Part shown: in pieces, positions 9,201-18,192 of the stretch
How positions within the stretch are numbered: position 1 is the stretch's first letter
Layout: each line of letters starts with the position of its first letter
Assembly: GCF_015169395.1 (NCBI RefSeq)
Contig: NZ_CP063458.1
Span: 3,162,001-3,226,000, forward strand
DNA: 64,000 nucleotides
Origin: Humisphaera borealis
GTDB lineage: Bacteria > Planctomycetota > Phycisphaerae > Tepidisphaerales > Tepidisphaeraceae
Reading direction: 5' to 3'
Notes under the pieces: generated by a model
What the model saw: only the letters and a program-made list of their open reading frames with translations
Told to the model about the DNA's origin: nothing
Databases searched by the model: none
Position numbers and translations under genes: made by a program

Positions 9201-9961
9201 TGCGGGTGCGCGGGTTGATGAACGTGCAGTACGCAATCAAGGACGACGAAATCTACCTGATCGAGGTCAACCCGCGGGCCAGCCGTACCGTGCCGTTCGT
9301 CGGCAAGGCGACCGGACAGCAGTGGGCGAAGATCGCGGCCAAGGTCATGTGCGGCAAGACGCTCGCCGAGATGGGCATCAAGGAACTGCCCGACCCCAAG
9401 CACATCAGCGTGAAGGAAGTGGTGTTCCCGTTCAGCAAGTTCCCCGGCGTGGACATCATCCTGGGCCCGGAGATGCGCAGCACCGGCGAAGTGATGGGCA
9501 TCGACACCACCTTCGGCCTGGCGTTCGGCAAGAGCCAGCTCGCCGCCGGCACGGTGTTGCCGCTGGCCGGGACGGCGTATCTGTCGGTGCGAAACGAGGA
9601 CAAGCAGGCGGTCATCCCCATCGCCAGGAAGCTGGCCGACTGCGGGTTCAAGCTCGTCGCGACCGGCGGCACGTACGACGCGCTCAAGAAGGCCGGCGTC
9701 GCCGTCGAGCGGATCAACAAGCTCGCCGAGGGCCGTCCGCATATCGGCGACTTGATCAAGAACGGCAAGTTGCAGCTCATGATCAACACGCCGACCAAGA
9801 AGGGCCCGCAGACGGACGAAGGGAAGATTCGCGCGATGGCGGTTCAGTACCGCGTGCCGATCTTCACAACGCTGACGGCGGGCGAAGCAACCGCCGAGGC
9901 GATCGCCGCCATGCAGAAGAACGGCTGGGGCGTGCGACCGCTGCAGAGCTACCACGCTTAA
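6236..9961 (+). CDS. carB: Carbamoyl-phosphate synthase large subunit
   Basis: Makes carbamoyl phosphate from bicarbonate, ammonia and two ATP for arginine and pyrimidine synthesis, together with a CarA subunit not in this window. Two ATP-grasp halves are clear: the first opens with [22 protein letters not shown] near residue 9, the second with [20 protein letters not shown] near 698. An MGS-like allosteric domain follows from about 1118 ([12 protein letters not shown]). The protein is 1241 residues, against about 1070 for the usual enzyme. The extra length lies mainly in a linker at about 440-520, which includes a translated inverted repeat (residues 443-477), and in a second stretch of about 30 residues before the second half. 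The reading frame is open throughout, so the gene should be functional. Confidence 0.96.
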   Translation: MPKRTDIHSILIIGSGPIVIGQGCEFDYSGVQACRALREEGYRIVLINSNPATIMTDPEFADATYIEPISPETVEKILEREKANGTPIDALLPTLGGQTGLNTGMACFDKGILTRYGVKMIGADREAIFKGEDRQVFKDLMLKIGLKVPLSGVVHTLEDARKVLDELGLPLIIRPAFTLGGTGGGIAYNVEEFETIVARGLDASPTNEVLVEQSVIGWKEFEMEVVRDRNDNCVIICSIENIDAMGVHTGDSITVAPIQTLTDKEYQRMRDASFAVIRAVGVETGGSNIQFGINPANGDMVVIEMNPRVSRSSALASKATGYPIAKLAAKLAVGYTLDELPNYITSKKGADGKWEYYTSACFEPTIDYCVIKIPRWTFEKFPDADETLTTQMKSVGEAMAIGRTFKEALQKGIRSMEVKRFGFGLDKYDKWLNAQKAKASGPVSDTGFQPVPGAVESGKRTTADAQHTSHGLEARVTDARGLPPTARADDDLNADKTTQGESTDAEWPIPEGKLRRKLSVPSQGRLYYVRYALKMGWTIDEVHQLTKIDPWFLAQMLELVEFEEILASFTDAVSILNSGGHYFGKDIEPVVHQAKQWGYSDVQLASVWRTTPARVRRMLQEIGLKPVYKIVDTCAAEFEASTPYYYSTYETPYHKVGIPGEDMRTWFDKTPGAVAMGGAALMAEITEDEIRLTQKPKVIIIGGGPNRIGQGIEFDYCCVHAAFACRELGLESVMINSNPETVSTDYDTSDLLFFEPLTHEDILNICERLNGKPFTEKGGLVKGVIVQFGGQTPLNLAKGLKEAGVPILGTSVESLDAAGDREQFRDLLQKLGLKQPENGIARSVQEARDIARRIGYPVLVRPSFVLGGRAMEIVYGEDQLNYYMANAVDASTIADAPILVDKFLDNATECDVDCLADYPPVPVPLESQMGKVPPDEIDKGQAIVIGVMEHIEEAGIHSGDSACSLPPFSLSKEIIEKLKVQSKALAKALRVRGLMNVQYAIKDDEIYLIEVNPRASRTVPFVGKATGQQWAKIAAKVMCGKTLAEMGIKELPDPKHISVKEVVFPFSKFPGVDIILGPEMRSTGEVMGIDTTFGLAFGKSQLAAGTVLPLAGTAYLSVRNEDKQAVIPIARKLADCGFKLVATGGTYDALKKAGVAVERINKLAEGRPHIGDLIKNGKLQLMINTPTKKGPQTDEGKIRAMAVQYRVPIFTTLTAGEATAEAIAAMQKNGWGVRPLQSYHA
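7564..7667. repeat. Inverted repeat inserted in frame in carB
   Basis: Perfect 26-base arms at 7564-7589 and 7642-7667, each with an inner ACGGGCTTCCAGCCCGT dyad, separated by 52 bases. In the carB frame the arms read as SDTGFQPV and HGLEARVTD. The insertion lies between the first ATP-grasp domain and the oligomerisation region, where it only lengthens a linker. Confidence 0.93.
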
Positions 9962-10021
9962 CTGGCTGAGCTTGTCTGTTTTGCAACCGCAGCGCGGTGA
10001 TCAACGAAAGGCCTGGCCTTA

Positions 10022-10903
10022 ATGCGGTTCATTGTTCTTACCTTCATGGCAACGACCTTGTGGGCGACACTCGCTCACGCGGAGGACGCGAAGTCCTGGG
10101 ATCCAGGCATCCCGTTGTTCGAGGGCAAACCGCCGGGCTACATCGCTGATGCCGGCCCGGAAACCAATGACGGCAACGGCCGTTTTGGCAATGTGACGAC
10201 GCCGACGCTCGCCGTTCACCTGCCGCCAAAAGAACTGCGCAACGGACTGGCGATCGTTGTGTGTCCGGGAGGCGGCTACAGCCGGGTCGGGATCGGGCCG
10301 AAAGGCGACGCTGCGATCAAGTATTTCGTACCGCGGGGTGTGGCGATCTTTGTGCTCAAGTACCGAACCCGGCCGCCGTCGAAGCAGGTGGAAGTCGACG
10401 CGCTGGCCGACGTGCAGCGGGCCGTGCGGATGGTTCGGCATCGCGCCGCGGAATGGGGCGTCGATCCCGACCGCATCGGCATGCTCGGGTGGTCGGCCGG
10501 GTCTCACCTGATTTTGAACCTCGCATCCCACAACGATACGGGGAATGCGGCTGCCGCCGACCCGATCGAACGGCAGAGCTGCCGCCCGAACTTCGTTGCC
10601 GCGATGTGTCCCTGGCCGAGCCGATCCAAGCCGGCGAACTTCCCCGCCACCAAGCAGACGCCGCCGATCCTCATGTGCTCCGCCCGCGACGACAAGACGG
10701 CACCGACATCCTTCGCCAAGGCGCTGCGCGATGCTTACATTGCCGCCGGCATTGAGTGCACCCTGCACGAAGTCGAAACCGGCGGGCACGAGGCATTCAC
10801 CATCGAAGGACCGGGCGAGGGCGGCAAGTGGACGGAAACGTTCTGGCCGTGGCTGTCGAAGATCAAGATGGTGCAATCGGAATTGGAGCCGATGACGAAG
10901 TAA
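10022..10903 (+). CDS. Secreted alpha/beta hydrolase (esterase, acetyl-xylan-esterase-like)
   Basis: A 293-residue protein with an N-terminal signal peptide ending near THAEDA-type residues (LAHAEDA). The alpha/beta hydrolase core has the oxyanion stretch VVCPGGGYS, the nucleophile Ser158 in GWSAG, an acid candidate in ARDDKTAP near 225-230, and His256 in GGHEAF. This layout matches the planctomycete family often annotated as endo-1,4-beta-xylanase B-like or acetyl xylan esterase, which deacetylates plant polysaccharides, but the substrate cannot be fixed from sequence. It begins 60 bases after carB with no clear link to it, and a decayed gene follows on the other strand. Confidence 0.85.
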   Translation: MRFIVLTFMATTLWATLAHAEDAKSWDPGIPLFEGKPPGYIADAGPETNDGNGRFGNVTTPTLAVHLPPKELRNGLAIVVCPGGGYSRVGIGPKGDAAIKYFVPRGVAIFVLKYRTRPPSKQVEVDALADVQRAVRMVRHRAAEWGVDPDRIGMLGWSAGSHLILNLASHNDTGNAAAADPIERQSCRPNFVAAMCPWPSRSKPANFPATKQTPPILMCSARDDKTAPTSFAKALRDAYIAAGIECTLHEVETGGHEAFTIEGPGEGGKWTETFWPWLSKIKMVQSELEPMTK

Positions 10904-10927
10904 CGGCGGGTTCCTGCCGCGCGGACT

Positions 10928-11225
10928 TAGATCGCCGCGAGCGCCGACTTCAGCGCATCCATCATCATCTTCTGCTTCTCCCGATCGACCTGTCTCGCTT
11001 TGGCGGTGGCGGCGGCGTTCCGAAGGTCGACGACACCGAAGGCCGTATCCGGCCCCATTTGTCATCACCGGGCATTTGACGCCCTGGTCCTGGGCCGCCT
11101 TCAGCGAGATGGATTCGCGGAAGTACGCGAACTTGGCATTCGTGAGGATGTCGACCGCTTCGGGCGAGGTGCCGAGGAACGAGATGCCCAATACGCCATA
11201 CGGCTTGGTCGTTTCCTTCCGCCAG
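10928..11225 (-). pseudogene. Decayed C-terminal gene fragment with a frameshift
   Basis: On the minus strand one frame reads ETTKPYGVLGISFLGTSP and continues to CPVMTN near 11060. The protein-like text then moves to another frame (GPDTAFGVVDLRNAAATAK...SALAAI) and ends in TAA at about 10928. A TAG sits just before the first readable part. Both halves look like real, conserved protein, so this is the tail of a gene broken by a one-base change and truncated upstream. I do not recognise the family. It lies directly beside a stray 36-base copy of the uvrD Walker A coding sequence, which also suggests past rearrangement. Confidence 0.6.
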
Positions 11226-11279
11226 GTGGCCTATTCGTCACCATCGTGACTTCGTGCCTTCATGTTGAAATGGCGCCTT

Positions 11280-11315
11280 TGCTCATCATTGCCGGCGCGG
11301 GGTCGGGAAAGACGC
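11280..11315 (+). repeat. Orphan 36-base copy of the uvrD Walker A sequence
   Basis: Bases 11280-11315 are identical to 15376-15411, the stretch of uvrD coding for LLIIAGAGSGKT. The similarity stops on both sides and no helicase reading frame is present here. A 36-base exact match is far beyond chance, so it is a fragment of a duplication or recombination event. Confidence 0.85.
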
Positions 11316-11382
11316 TACCATGCCTGAGTACATCGAGCAGATAGCCGCCACTCCCGTCGCGGTTTGAAAGGCGTCGGTCGTC

Positions 11383-12435
11383 ATGCCCGCGATTGCCCTT
11401 TGTTCCGCCCGACGCCGCTTCTTTGCAGCAGTGCCCGCGTGCATCGCATTCGTCGTGTGGGCGGGTCTTTCATCGGCCGCCGATGCCGGTCCGGCGGCAA
11501 CGCAGCCGGCTCGAAAGCAGGTGGTTGCGTACGTCCCGAACTGGGTGGACCTGAACGCATTCGCCCCGACGATCGCCTACGACAAGGTCACCCATCTCAA
11601 TATCGCGTTCGAAAACCCGACCAATGACGACGGCGACCTGTCATTCAATCGGCACAATTCCGTGCTGATCAACCTGGCAGGGAAACACGGCGTCAAGGTG
11701 CTGGTATCGATCGGCGGCGGCTCGGCTTCCGGCGATAAGAAACTCCGCGCCCGTTACGATGTACTGCTCGCCGAAGCCCGCCGGAAAGCGTTTGCCGCCC
11801 GGCTGGCGGACTACGTCGTCAGGCACGGCTTCGACGGACTGGACGTCGATCTCGAAGGCCCGGCGATCACCAGGGACTACGGCCCGTTCATCGCCGACCT
11901 TGCCGCCGCGTTAAAACCGAAAGGCAAATTGCTGACCGCCGCCCTGTCCCAAGGCTATGGCGGCAAGAGCGTGCCCGATTCGGTCTTCGAGCACTTCGAC
12001 TTCATCAACATCATGGCGTACGACGGCACCGGCCCCTGGAACGCCAACGCACCCGGCCAGCATTCATCAATGGAGTACGCCAGGCGCAATGTCGACTACT
12101 GGTTGAAGCGCGGCCTGCCGAGATCCAAGGCAATTCTGGGCGTGCCGTTCTACGGCTACGGTTTTGGCGAAGCGTTCAAGAAACGAGACTACCCATACGC
12201 CGCGATCGTCGCCGAATACGCCGGCGCCGAGAGAGTCGACCAGGTCGGCAGGACGATCTGGTACAACGGCATCCCGACCATCAAAGCCAAGAGCAAGTAT
12301 GTCGTCGATGAGGGATTGGCCGGAGTGATGATCTGGTCGCTGGACGGTGACGGGGCGGGGGAGAAGTCATTGCTCAGCGCGATTCACGACACATTGGCGG
12401 CTGATCGCAAACGGGAATCACTTCCGACGCGCTGA
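11383..12435 (+). CDS. Secreted glycoside hydrolase family 18 (chitinase-like)
   Basis: A 350-residue protein with an N-terminal hydrophobic signal followed by an Ala/Pro-rich spacer. The GH18 barrel begins at VVAYVPNWVDL. The second conserved strand VLVSIGGGS and the catalytic DxxDxDxE motif (DGLDVDLE at 151-158, proton donor Glu158) are intact. Later family marks are NIMAYDGTGPW, GVPFYGYGF and GVMIWSLDGDG near the C-terminus. It should cut beta-1,4-N-acetylglucosamine polymers such as chitin or peptidoglycan fragments outside the cytoplasm. No carbohydrate-binding module is present. It stands alone; the 290 bases after it show no gene or recognisable repeat. Confidence 0.92.
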   Translation: MPAIALCSARRRFFAAVPACIAFVVWAGLSSAADAGPAATQPARKQVVAYVPNWVDLNAFAPTIAYDKVTHLNIAFENPTNDDGDLSFNRHNSVLINLAGKHGVKVLVSIGGGSASGDKKLRARYDVLLAEARRKAFAARLADYVVRHGFDGLDVDLEGPAITRDYGPFIADLAAALKPKGKLLTAALSQGYGGKSVPDSVFEHFDFINIMAYDGTGPWNANAPGQHSSMEYARRNVDYWLKRGLPRSKAILGVPFYGYGFGEAFKKRDYPYAAIVAEYAGAERVDQVGRTIWYNGIPTIKAKSKYVVDEGLAGVMIWSLDGDGAGEKSLLSAIHDTLAADRKRESLPTR

Positions 12436-12728
12436 GCGACATCGCCTCCGGTAGGCGCCAATGGCCGCACACTGCTTTACGCCCTGGCTCCGGCCTTAGG
12501 TACACCCCTCCGCGAAGCGTCAGCCGCCCGGTCTCCGCATGCCCCATGCCAGCGAACACCGCGTGGGAAACCGCCCGCTTTAGCGCAACGCTCATTCCAC
12601 GCCTGCTGCATACCTCACAATAGAGTCGCAAGCTGGGACCGAGATCAGAGCCTCGGGACCTGTCGTTTCACCTGACGCGATTGCGGCAGGGCCTCCCGAG
12701 CGTGGTCGCTTGTGACGGGAAGGTCAAT

Positions 12729-13469
12729 ATGGACTCGACACCGGCTCCCCTCGCCTCCCTGGTTCTGACAGGAGCTGTAAAGTCACCGGCCGAGTTCCCC
12801 GGCATGGCGGCGACGCGCGGAGATCGGCCTGCCACCGGCAGGAAGCCGGTGCGGGCGTGGGTGCTGCTCTCACTTCTCGCCGCCATGACCGCCGGGGGGT
12901 ACTACTCCTACACGGCTTACCTTCGATGGGAGTACTTCGAGCCCCGCAACTTTGCGGCCGTGGAACCCGGGAAGCTTTATCGCAGCGGTCAAATCTCGCG
13001 CCACCAGATCAGGTCAACCCTCACGAACAACAAGATCGGCGCGATCATTTTCATGAGCGAAGACAAAGCTGACCGTCCCGACGTACAGGCAGAAGCGGCT
13101 GCCGCGGCAGAACTGGGCGTCGAACGCTACAACTTCCCGCTCGCCGGCGACGGCACGGGCAATCCAGACCGCTACGTGGACGCGGTTGCCACGATCGTGC
13201 AGTGCCAGTCACGAGGCAAGGCGGTTCTTGTACACTGCCACACCGGCGCCCAGCGTACCGGCGGCGCGATTGCTTTCTACCGGCTGCTGGTGCAAGGCAG
13301 GACGGGCAAAGAGGTATATGCCGAGTTGAACGAACACGGGCACGACCCCACGGATAATGTCAGGATGATCCCTTTCCTGAACCAGAACATGGGCCGCGTC
13401 GCCAGGGGCCTTCTCGATCGCGGCGTGATACCCGCACTACCGGCCACCTTGCCGGTGATCGAGCCTTAA
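12729..13469 (+). CDS. Membrane-anchored CX5R (tyrosine/dual-specificity) phosphatase
   Basis: I place the start at the ATG at 12729, which is preceded by GGGAAGG; the open frame itself begins 48 bases earlier. About 45 polar residues precede one transmembrane helix (VLLSLLAAMTAGGYYSY), so the catalytic domain is probably outside the membrane. The domain opens with the family phrase EPGKLYRSGQ and contains the phosphate-binding loop HCHTGAQRTG, with Cys170 and Arg176. An Asp for general acid catalysis is likely in the SEDKADRPD or LAGDGTGNPD loops. It resembles the DSP/tyrosine phosphatase family found near cell-envelope genes. An ArnT-like glycosyltransferase starts 24 bases downstream, suggesting a joint envelope role. 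Confidence 0.85.
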   Translation: MDSTPAPLASLVLTGAVKSPAEFPGMAATRGDRPATGRKPVRAWVLLSLLAAMTAGGYYSYTAYLRWEYFEPRNFAAVEPGKLYRSGQISRHQIRSTLTNNKIGAIIFMSEDKADRPDVQAEAAAAAELGVERYNFPLAGDGTGNPDRYVDAVATIVQCQSRGKAVLVHCHTGAQRTGGAIAFYRLLVQGRTGKEVYAELNEHGHDPTDNVRMIPFLNQNMGRVARGLLDRGVIPALPATLPVIEP

Positions 13470-13493
13470 GCCACCGTTGAGGCCACCCACGGG

Positions 13494-15227
13494 ATGACCA
13501 GCGCACCAACTCAGGCCTCAATCCCCGCATCCACCGCTGATGTCGATGCCCTGATCGGCGAGCCCGCGTCGCCCGGCGACCCAGCATCGCTTACGCAAGC
13601 CGCGCAGCCGGTGTTGCCTTGGCCTGCCCTGGTCTGTTTCGTGCTGACGTTAACGCTGTTCCTGCCCTGGCTGAATCGCGCCCCGCTCGCCGGTACCGAA
13701 GGTCACCGCGCGCTGACGGCGCACCAGATGGTCGAATCGCGGCAGTGGCTGCTCCCCACGCTTTACGGCCGGCTCTACCTTGCCAAGCCGCCTTTGCACC
13801 ACTGGCTGATCGCGACGACCGAAACGATCGCCGGCACCGGCAACGAGTTCGTCTGGCGGCTGCCGTCGGTGCTCTCGGCGGCGGCGTTGAACGCGATGCT
13901 GGCGTTCTTTGCCGGCCGGTGGTTCGGGCGGACGGCGGCGTGGGTGGGCGGCGTCGCGGGCATGGCGCTGGTCGTCCTCTGGTCGCAGCAGTCCACCGCC
14001 GACATCGACTCGAGTAACACCCTGTTCGCGTGCCTCGCCGTGCTGTGCTGGATCGAACTGCTTTACCGCGGCAACAGGTCCTTCGCGTGGACGGCCGCCG
14101 CCGGCCTGGCGTTCGGCGCCTCGCTGATGGTCAAGGGGCCCGGCGGACTGCCGATCATCGTCGGCGTACTGGTCTGGTTCGCGATCGATCGGTACCGCTC
14201 CAAAAACCTGCCTGACCTCAAACGGTCGGCGGTCTGGCTGCCGGCGGTCATCGGGCTGGCGATCTTCGGGCTGTATGTGCTGGCGGCGGCGATCGCCGTC
14301 CGAAACCGCGGGTTCGATCCCGACCTCGACGGGCTGATCGAAGGGGGCAAGAACCTCGCCCCCGGTTCGTTGTCGCGCCTGTTGCAGGCTCTTTCCATCG
14401 GACCGCTCTTGCTGGCCTACGCCCTGCCGCTTTCGCTTTCGCTGGTCGCGATTCACGTCGGCGTCATCAGGCGATCGATCGCCGACGCCGACCGCAGAAT
14501 CCTCGTCGCGATCGCGGGAAGTTTTGTCGTCTCGCTGCTCGTCTGCACGCTGTCGGGAATGGTGAACCCGCGGTACGGCTACATCACCCTGCCGCCGCTG
14601 GCGATCCTGACGGCCGGTGTGGTGGCCTCGGCCATCCGACAGCCCGCCAGTGCCCGCGTCATCCGCGACGCTGCGGTCGTGCTGGCCGCGGCACTGGCGA
14701 TCGGAACGGCGGTGATGGCCGGCATGGCGTGGAAGCACCTGGGCGGGTCGGTCGCGCTGCACGCGCTGGTGGCCACGGCGGCGACCGCCGCTGTCGCCGT
14801 CGCCGCGCTTGCCGTGACCGGTTCCCGGGGCGCACGTGTCGGCCTGCCGCTGTTGCCGGCGATCGCGGCGATCGTCCTGCTGCTGTCGGTGCCGTTCGGC
14901 CTGATGCGTGCCGAATCGCGCGACGACGACTCGGGAATCATCGGGGCCAGGGCGCTGAACAAAATCGTTCCACGGGGCGCGCATCTCGAAACCGGCGCGG
15001 CCCTGACGTTTCAACCGGAACTCTTCCACTACGCCGGGCTCGATACGCTCGCCCACCCCAAGAAGTCGTTCACACCGGATGTGATCAGGCAATCGTGCTG
15101 GGTTCTCCTGACCCCCGGCGAACTGTCGCGATGGCGTGCCGCGGCCGGCGGTCGCCTCGGCCCGGACGCGACGATCCCTTCCAACGGCAGCAATCGTCTT
15201 CATGTGGCGTGGTACAGCGTGTGGTGA
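13494..15227 (+). CDS. ArnT-like GT39 family glycosyltransferase, membrane protein
   Basis: A 577-residue polytopic membrane protein of the dolichyl-phosphate-mannose/ArnT superfamily, which moves a sugar from a polyprenyl-phosphate carrier to a lipid or protein on the outer face of the inner membrane. After a 40-residue soluble N-terminus comes a first helix, and then the typical first periplasmic loop (RAPLAGTEGHRALTAHQM), in which Glu takes the place of the usual catalytic acid pair. The phrases YLAKPPLHHWLIA and FVWRLPSVLSA are family marks. About ten more hydrophobic helices follow. It lies 24 bases after the phosphatase gene and about 70 bases before uvrD. The acceptor is unknown. Confidence 0.88.
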   Translation: MTSAPTQASIPASTADVDALIGEPASPGDPASLTQAAQPVLPWPALVCFVLTLTLFLPWLNRAPLAGTEGHRALTAHQMVESRQWLLPTLYGRLYLAKPPLHHWLIATTETIAGTGNEFVWRLPSVLSAAALNAMLAFFAGRWFGRTAAWVGGVAGMALVVLWSQQSTADIDSSNTLFACLAVLCWIELLYRGNRSFAWTAAAGLAFGASLMVKGPGGLPIIVGVLVWFAIDRYRSKNLPDLKRSAVWLPAVIGLAIFGLYVLAAAIAVRNRGFDPDLDGLIEGGKNLAPGSLSRLLQALSIGPLLLAYALPLSLSLVAIHVGVIRRSIADADRRILVAIAGSFVVSLLVCTLSGMVNPRYGYITLPPLAILTAGVVASAIRQPASARVIRDAAVVLAAALAIGTAVMAGMAWKHLGGSVALHALVATAATAAVAVAALAVTGSRGARVGLPLLPAIAAIVLLLSVPFGLMRAESRDDDSGIIGARALNKIVPRGAHLETGAALTFQPELFHYAGLDTLAHPKKSFTPDVIRQSCWVLLTPGELSRWRAAAGGRLGPDATIPSNGSNRLHVAWYSVW

Positions 15228-15299
15228 AGCAACGGCGGCGACGTGCGGGCGGGGAATCGTTGAAAGTGCGTCGCTTGACCCGCGCGGTATAGTCCCGTC

Positions 15300-17900
15300 G
15301 TGATCGATCCGAAGTCCCTTCTCGACGATTTGACCGAACCCCAGCGCGCCGCGGCGACGCATGTGGACGGACCTCTGCTCATCATTGCCGGCGCGGGGTC
15401 GGGAAAGACGCGCGTCATCACGCGGCGGGTCGCCTACCTCGTCAGCCAGGGCATCCCGGCGTGGTCTATTCTTGCGATCACCTTCACCAATAAAGCCGCC
15501 GGCGAGATGAAGGAACGCATCGGCCATGTGCTCGGCCGGCAGGTCCGCGACTTCGGCCGGCTCGATCAGCCGTGGCCGACCGTCTGCACCTTCCACTCCC
15601 TCTGCCTGCGTATCCTGCGGCACTACAGCCAGCAGGTGGGACTGGGCGCGACGTTCAGCATCTACGATTCCTCCGACCAGACGAAGCTGATTAAAGAGGC
15701 GCTTAAGGCGCTGGACATCTCCAGCGACAACTTCAGCCCCGCCACCGTTCACAACGCGATCGGCGACGCCAAGAACAAGCTGATCACGCCGGAGCAGTTT
15801 GCCGAAGGCGCCCGCGATTTCTTCCATAAGACCGTCGCCCGCGTCTACACCAAGTACCAGGCACTGCTGAAGCAGAACAACGCACTCGATTTCGACGACC
15901 TGCTGATGCGCACCGTGCAGGCGTTTCGCGACGTGCCCAACCTGCTGCCGGAACTGCAGGACCGCTACCAGTACATCCTGATCGACGAATACCAGGACAC
16001 GAACCACGCCCAGTACCTGCTGGCCCACGCACTGGCGATGAAGCACCGGAACATGTGCGTGGTCGGCGATCCGGATCAGTCGATCTACGCCTGGCGCGGG
16101 GCCGACCTTCGGAACATCCTGGAGTTCGAACGCGACTACCCCGATGCCGAGGTCGTTCGGCTGGAGCAGAACTATCGCTCGACCAAGACGATCCTGGCGA
16201 TCGCGTCGCAGCTCATCGCGAACAACACGCACCGCAAGAAGAAAGACCTCTGGACCGAAAACGCCGACGGGGACAAGGCCGAGGTCACCTTCTGCCAGGA
16301 CGAGCACGACGAGGCCGAAGTGGTCATGCGCCGGCTGACCGAGTTTCACGCCGCCGGCGTGCCCTGGGGCGACATGGCGATCTTCTACCGCATGAACAGC
16401 CTGTCGCGCGTGATGGAAGAGTCGCTCTTCCGAAACAAGGTGCCCTACGTCATCGCCCGCGGCACCGAGTTCTACAACCGCAAAGAAATCAAAGACGTCC
16501 TGGCATACCTGCGGCTGATCGCCAACCCGAACGACGAGGTCAGCCTGTCGCGCGTGGTGAACGTGCCGACGCGCGGATTGGGCGATGCGAGCCTCAAGCA
16601 GATCGCGGCCTGGGGCATTGGAAATCAGCGGACGCTGTTCGAGTCGCTGGCGGTCGCGGCAAAGATCCCCGGCGTCAGCAGCCGGGCAGGCAACGCGGCG
16701 GTGAAGTTTGTCGAGTTGGTGAAGAAGTGGCGGGAGCTGGCGGGGATCCGCGTTGGCGGCACTTCCGACGGTACGCCGCTTGCCCCCTCCTCCGGTACTC
16801 CGGGGGAGGGTTGGGGTGGGGGTTCCGTAGACGCGGCCAATTCCGCTGAGATTTCAAACGCCGATTCGGAAGACAGCCAAGGTAACGCCGACGGTAGCAA
16901 CCCCCACTCTAACCCTCCCCCGGAGTACCTGAAGAGGGGACCGGAGGCCGGTGGAGAGATTCGAGTCTCCGATCAGGCGTCCCTGTTCGGCGATGAATCG
17001 GAATGGGATGCCGCTCCGCTGGACGAGGAAGAATCGATTGCCGACGAACCCTTCGCCCCTTCGGACGAGCCCTTCGCGCCGCCGGATGAGCCGACCGTTG
17101 CGACAGAAGATTCAGCACTCAGCATTCCGCCTTCAGTAATTCCCCCCATGCCCATCGGCGGCGTTCGGAACCTGATGGAAGAAGTGGTCCGTTCCAGTGG
17201 CATGGAAGCGCACTTGCGCAAGACCGGCGACGCCGATCTTTCGGAGCTGAAGAACGTCGAAGAACTGATCACCGCCGCCGCCGAGTTCGACAAGGAACAG
17301 CCCGAAGGCACGCTGATCGACTACCTGGCACAGGTCAGCCTGGTGGCCGATGTCGATCACATGGGCGACGGCGGCGGTTCTGTCACGCTGATGACCTTGC
17401 ACGCCGCCAAGGGGCTGGAGTTTCCGGTGGTCGCGATCATCGGTTTGGAAGAGGGCATCCTGCCGCACAGCCGCAGCCGCGACGACATCGACCAGAAGGA
17501 GGAGGAACGCCGGCTGTTCTTCGTGGGTATCACGCGGGCGCGGCAGCGCCTGCTAATCACTAAGGCGCAGGTGCGAACCGTCCGCGGCCTGCGTGAACGG
17601 ACGATCCCGAGCCCGTTCCTGCGCGAGCTGCCCGAGGACTATCTGAAGGTCACCGACCGCGCCGGCCTGGACGACATTGATGCCCGAGGCGGCTATGGGG
17701 GCAGCGCGTCCCGCGACGACCACAACGCCGGCAAGCTCGGCTTCAAGCGGGGCCAGATGGTCCGGCATCCCACCTTCGGCCTCGGCCGGATCGACGAGAT
17801 GACAGACACGGGCAGCGGCACTCGGGCCGTGATCCAATTCAACGCCGCGGGGCGGAAGACGCTGATTCTGGAGTACGCGCGGCTGGAGAAGGTCGGTTAG
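15300..17900 (+). CDS. uvrD: UvrD/PcrA-type ATP-dependent DNA helicase
   Basis: A superfamily 1A 3'-5' helicase acting in repair and in clearing proteins from DNA. It begins with GTG. Motifs in order: Q motif LTEPQRAAA, Walker A AGAGSGKT at 30-37, DEYQDTN from 229, VGDPDQSIYAWRGA, QNYRST, TLMTLHAAKGLEFPVV and the last motif EERRLFFVGITRARQRL. The C-terminus (RGQMVRHPTFGLGRIDEM) is the Tudor-like RNA-polymerase-binding domain of PcrA. In the 2B region the protein carries about 130 extra residues (roughly 485-620) of low-complexity, acidic and Pro-rich sequence, including a translated inverted repeat at 495-547. All motifs lie outside it, so activity should be kept. Confidence 0.96.
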   Translation: MIDPKSLLDDLTEPQRAAATHVDGPLLIIAGAGSGKTRVITRRVAYLVSQGIPAWSILAITFTNKAAGEMKERIGHVLGRQVRDFGRLDQPWPTVCTFHSLCLRILRHYSQQVGLGATFSIYDSSDQTKLIKEALKALDISSDNFSPATVHNAIGDAKNKLITPEQFAEGARDFFHKTVARVYTKYQALLKQNNALDFDDLLMRTVQAFRDVPNLLPELQDRYQYILIDEYQDTNHAQYLLAHALAMKHRNMCVVGDPDQSIYAWRGADLRNILEFERDYPDAEVVRLEQNYRSTKTILAIASQLIANNTHRKKKDLWTENADGDKAEVTFCQDEHDEAEVVMRRLTEFHAAGVPWGDMAIFYRMNSLSRVMEESLFRNKVPYVIARGTEFYNRKEIKDVLAYLRLIANPNDEVSLSRVVNVPTRGLGDASLKQIAAWGIGNQRTLFESLAVAAKIPGVSSRAGNAAVKFVELVKKWRELAGIRVGGTSDGTPLAPSSGTPGEGWGGGSVDAANSAEISNADSEDSQGNADGSNPHSNPPPEYLKRGPEAGGEIRVSDQASLFGDESEWDAAPLDEEESIADEPFAPSDEPFAPPDEPTVATEDSALSIPPSVIPPMPIGGVRNLMEEVVRSSGMEAHLRKTGDADLSELKNVEELITAAAEFDKEQPEGTLIDYLAQVSLVADVDHMGDGGGSVTLMTLHAAKGLEFPVVAIIGLEEGILPHSRSRDDIDQKEEERRLFFVGITRARQRLLITKAQVRTVRGLRERTIPSPFLRELPEDYLKVTDRAGLDDIDARGGYGGSASRDDHNAGKLGFKRGQMVRHPTFGLGRIDEMTDTGSGTRAVIQFNAAGRKTLILEYARLEKVG
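16783..16940. repeat. Inverted repeat inserted in frame in uvrD
   Basis: Arms of about 42 bases at 16783-16823 and 16899-16940 match as reverse complements with a few mismatches. They contain GGTACTCCGGGGGAGGGTT. In the protein they read SGTPGEGWGGG and SNPHSNPPPEYLKRG. A third copy, in right-arm orientation, lies outside genes at 31709-31750, so this is a mobile or spreading family and not a feature of helicases. Confidence 0.9.
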
Positions 17901-17920
17901 CTCACTGCTTCTTCCGGTGG

Positions 17921-18076
17921 GGCGGACATTCTTGTCTGACTCGCATGGCTGAGTGCCAGGCATTCTTGCCTGGTCGAAGTCATGAGAAAGAACGCCGACC
18001 TTCTCCGACGGCGATCATGCTCAGGCCGGCAGGAATGCCGGCAATCGCGAGATCGCGGCAGACAAGAATGTCTGCC
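17921..18076. repeat. Nested inverted repeat between uvrD and the acyl-CoA synthetase gene
   Basis: Outer arms 17921-17936 and 18061-18076 (GGCGGACATTCTTGTC and its complement, one mismatch) enclose two related dyads, CCAGGCATTCTTGCCTGG at 17956-17973 and GCCGGCAGGAATGCCGGC at 18025-18042. The whole is non-coding and would form a branched hairpin. The shared core is CATTCYTG flanked by complementary G/C arms. Confidence 0.85.
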
Positions 18077-18192
18077 TCACTGGAAAGGTTGCCCTACCGG
18101 GGTAACGCCTGTGGTTCCCCACGTTTCCCCCTTCCGGTATCCTCTCCGTTCGCCATTGTCTCACCGAGAACCACCGACGGAGGGCCGCGCCC

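Noticed and set aside
6221-9955. Two long minus-strand open frames over carB (624 and 616 codons)
   Set aside because: Antisense shadows; CarB motifs are unambiguous on the plus strand.
12436-12728. Possible small gene between the chitinase and phosphatase genes
   Set aside because: Only a minus-strand open frame without motif or ribosome site is present.
13650-16349. 899-codon open frame on the minus strand
   Set aside because: It lies opposite the glycosyltransferase and uvrD genes, whose products have clear motifs. The text is Arg/Asp/Gln-rich without domains, as expected for the antisense of GC-rich codons.
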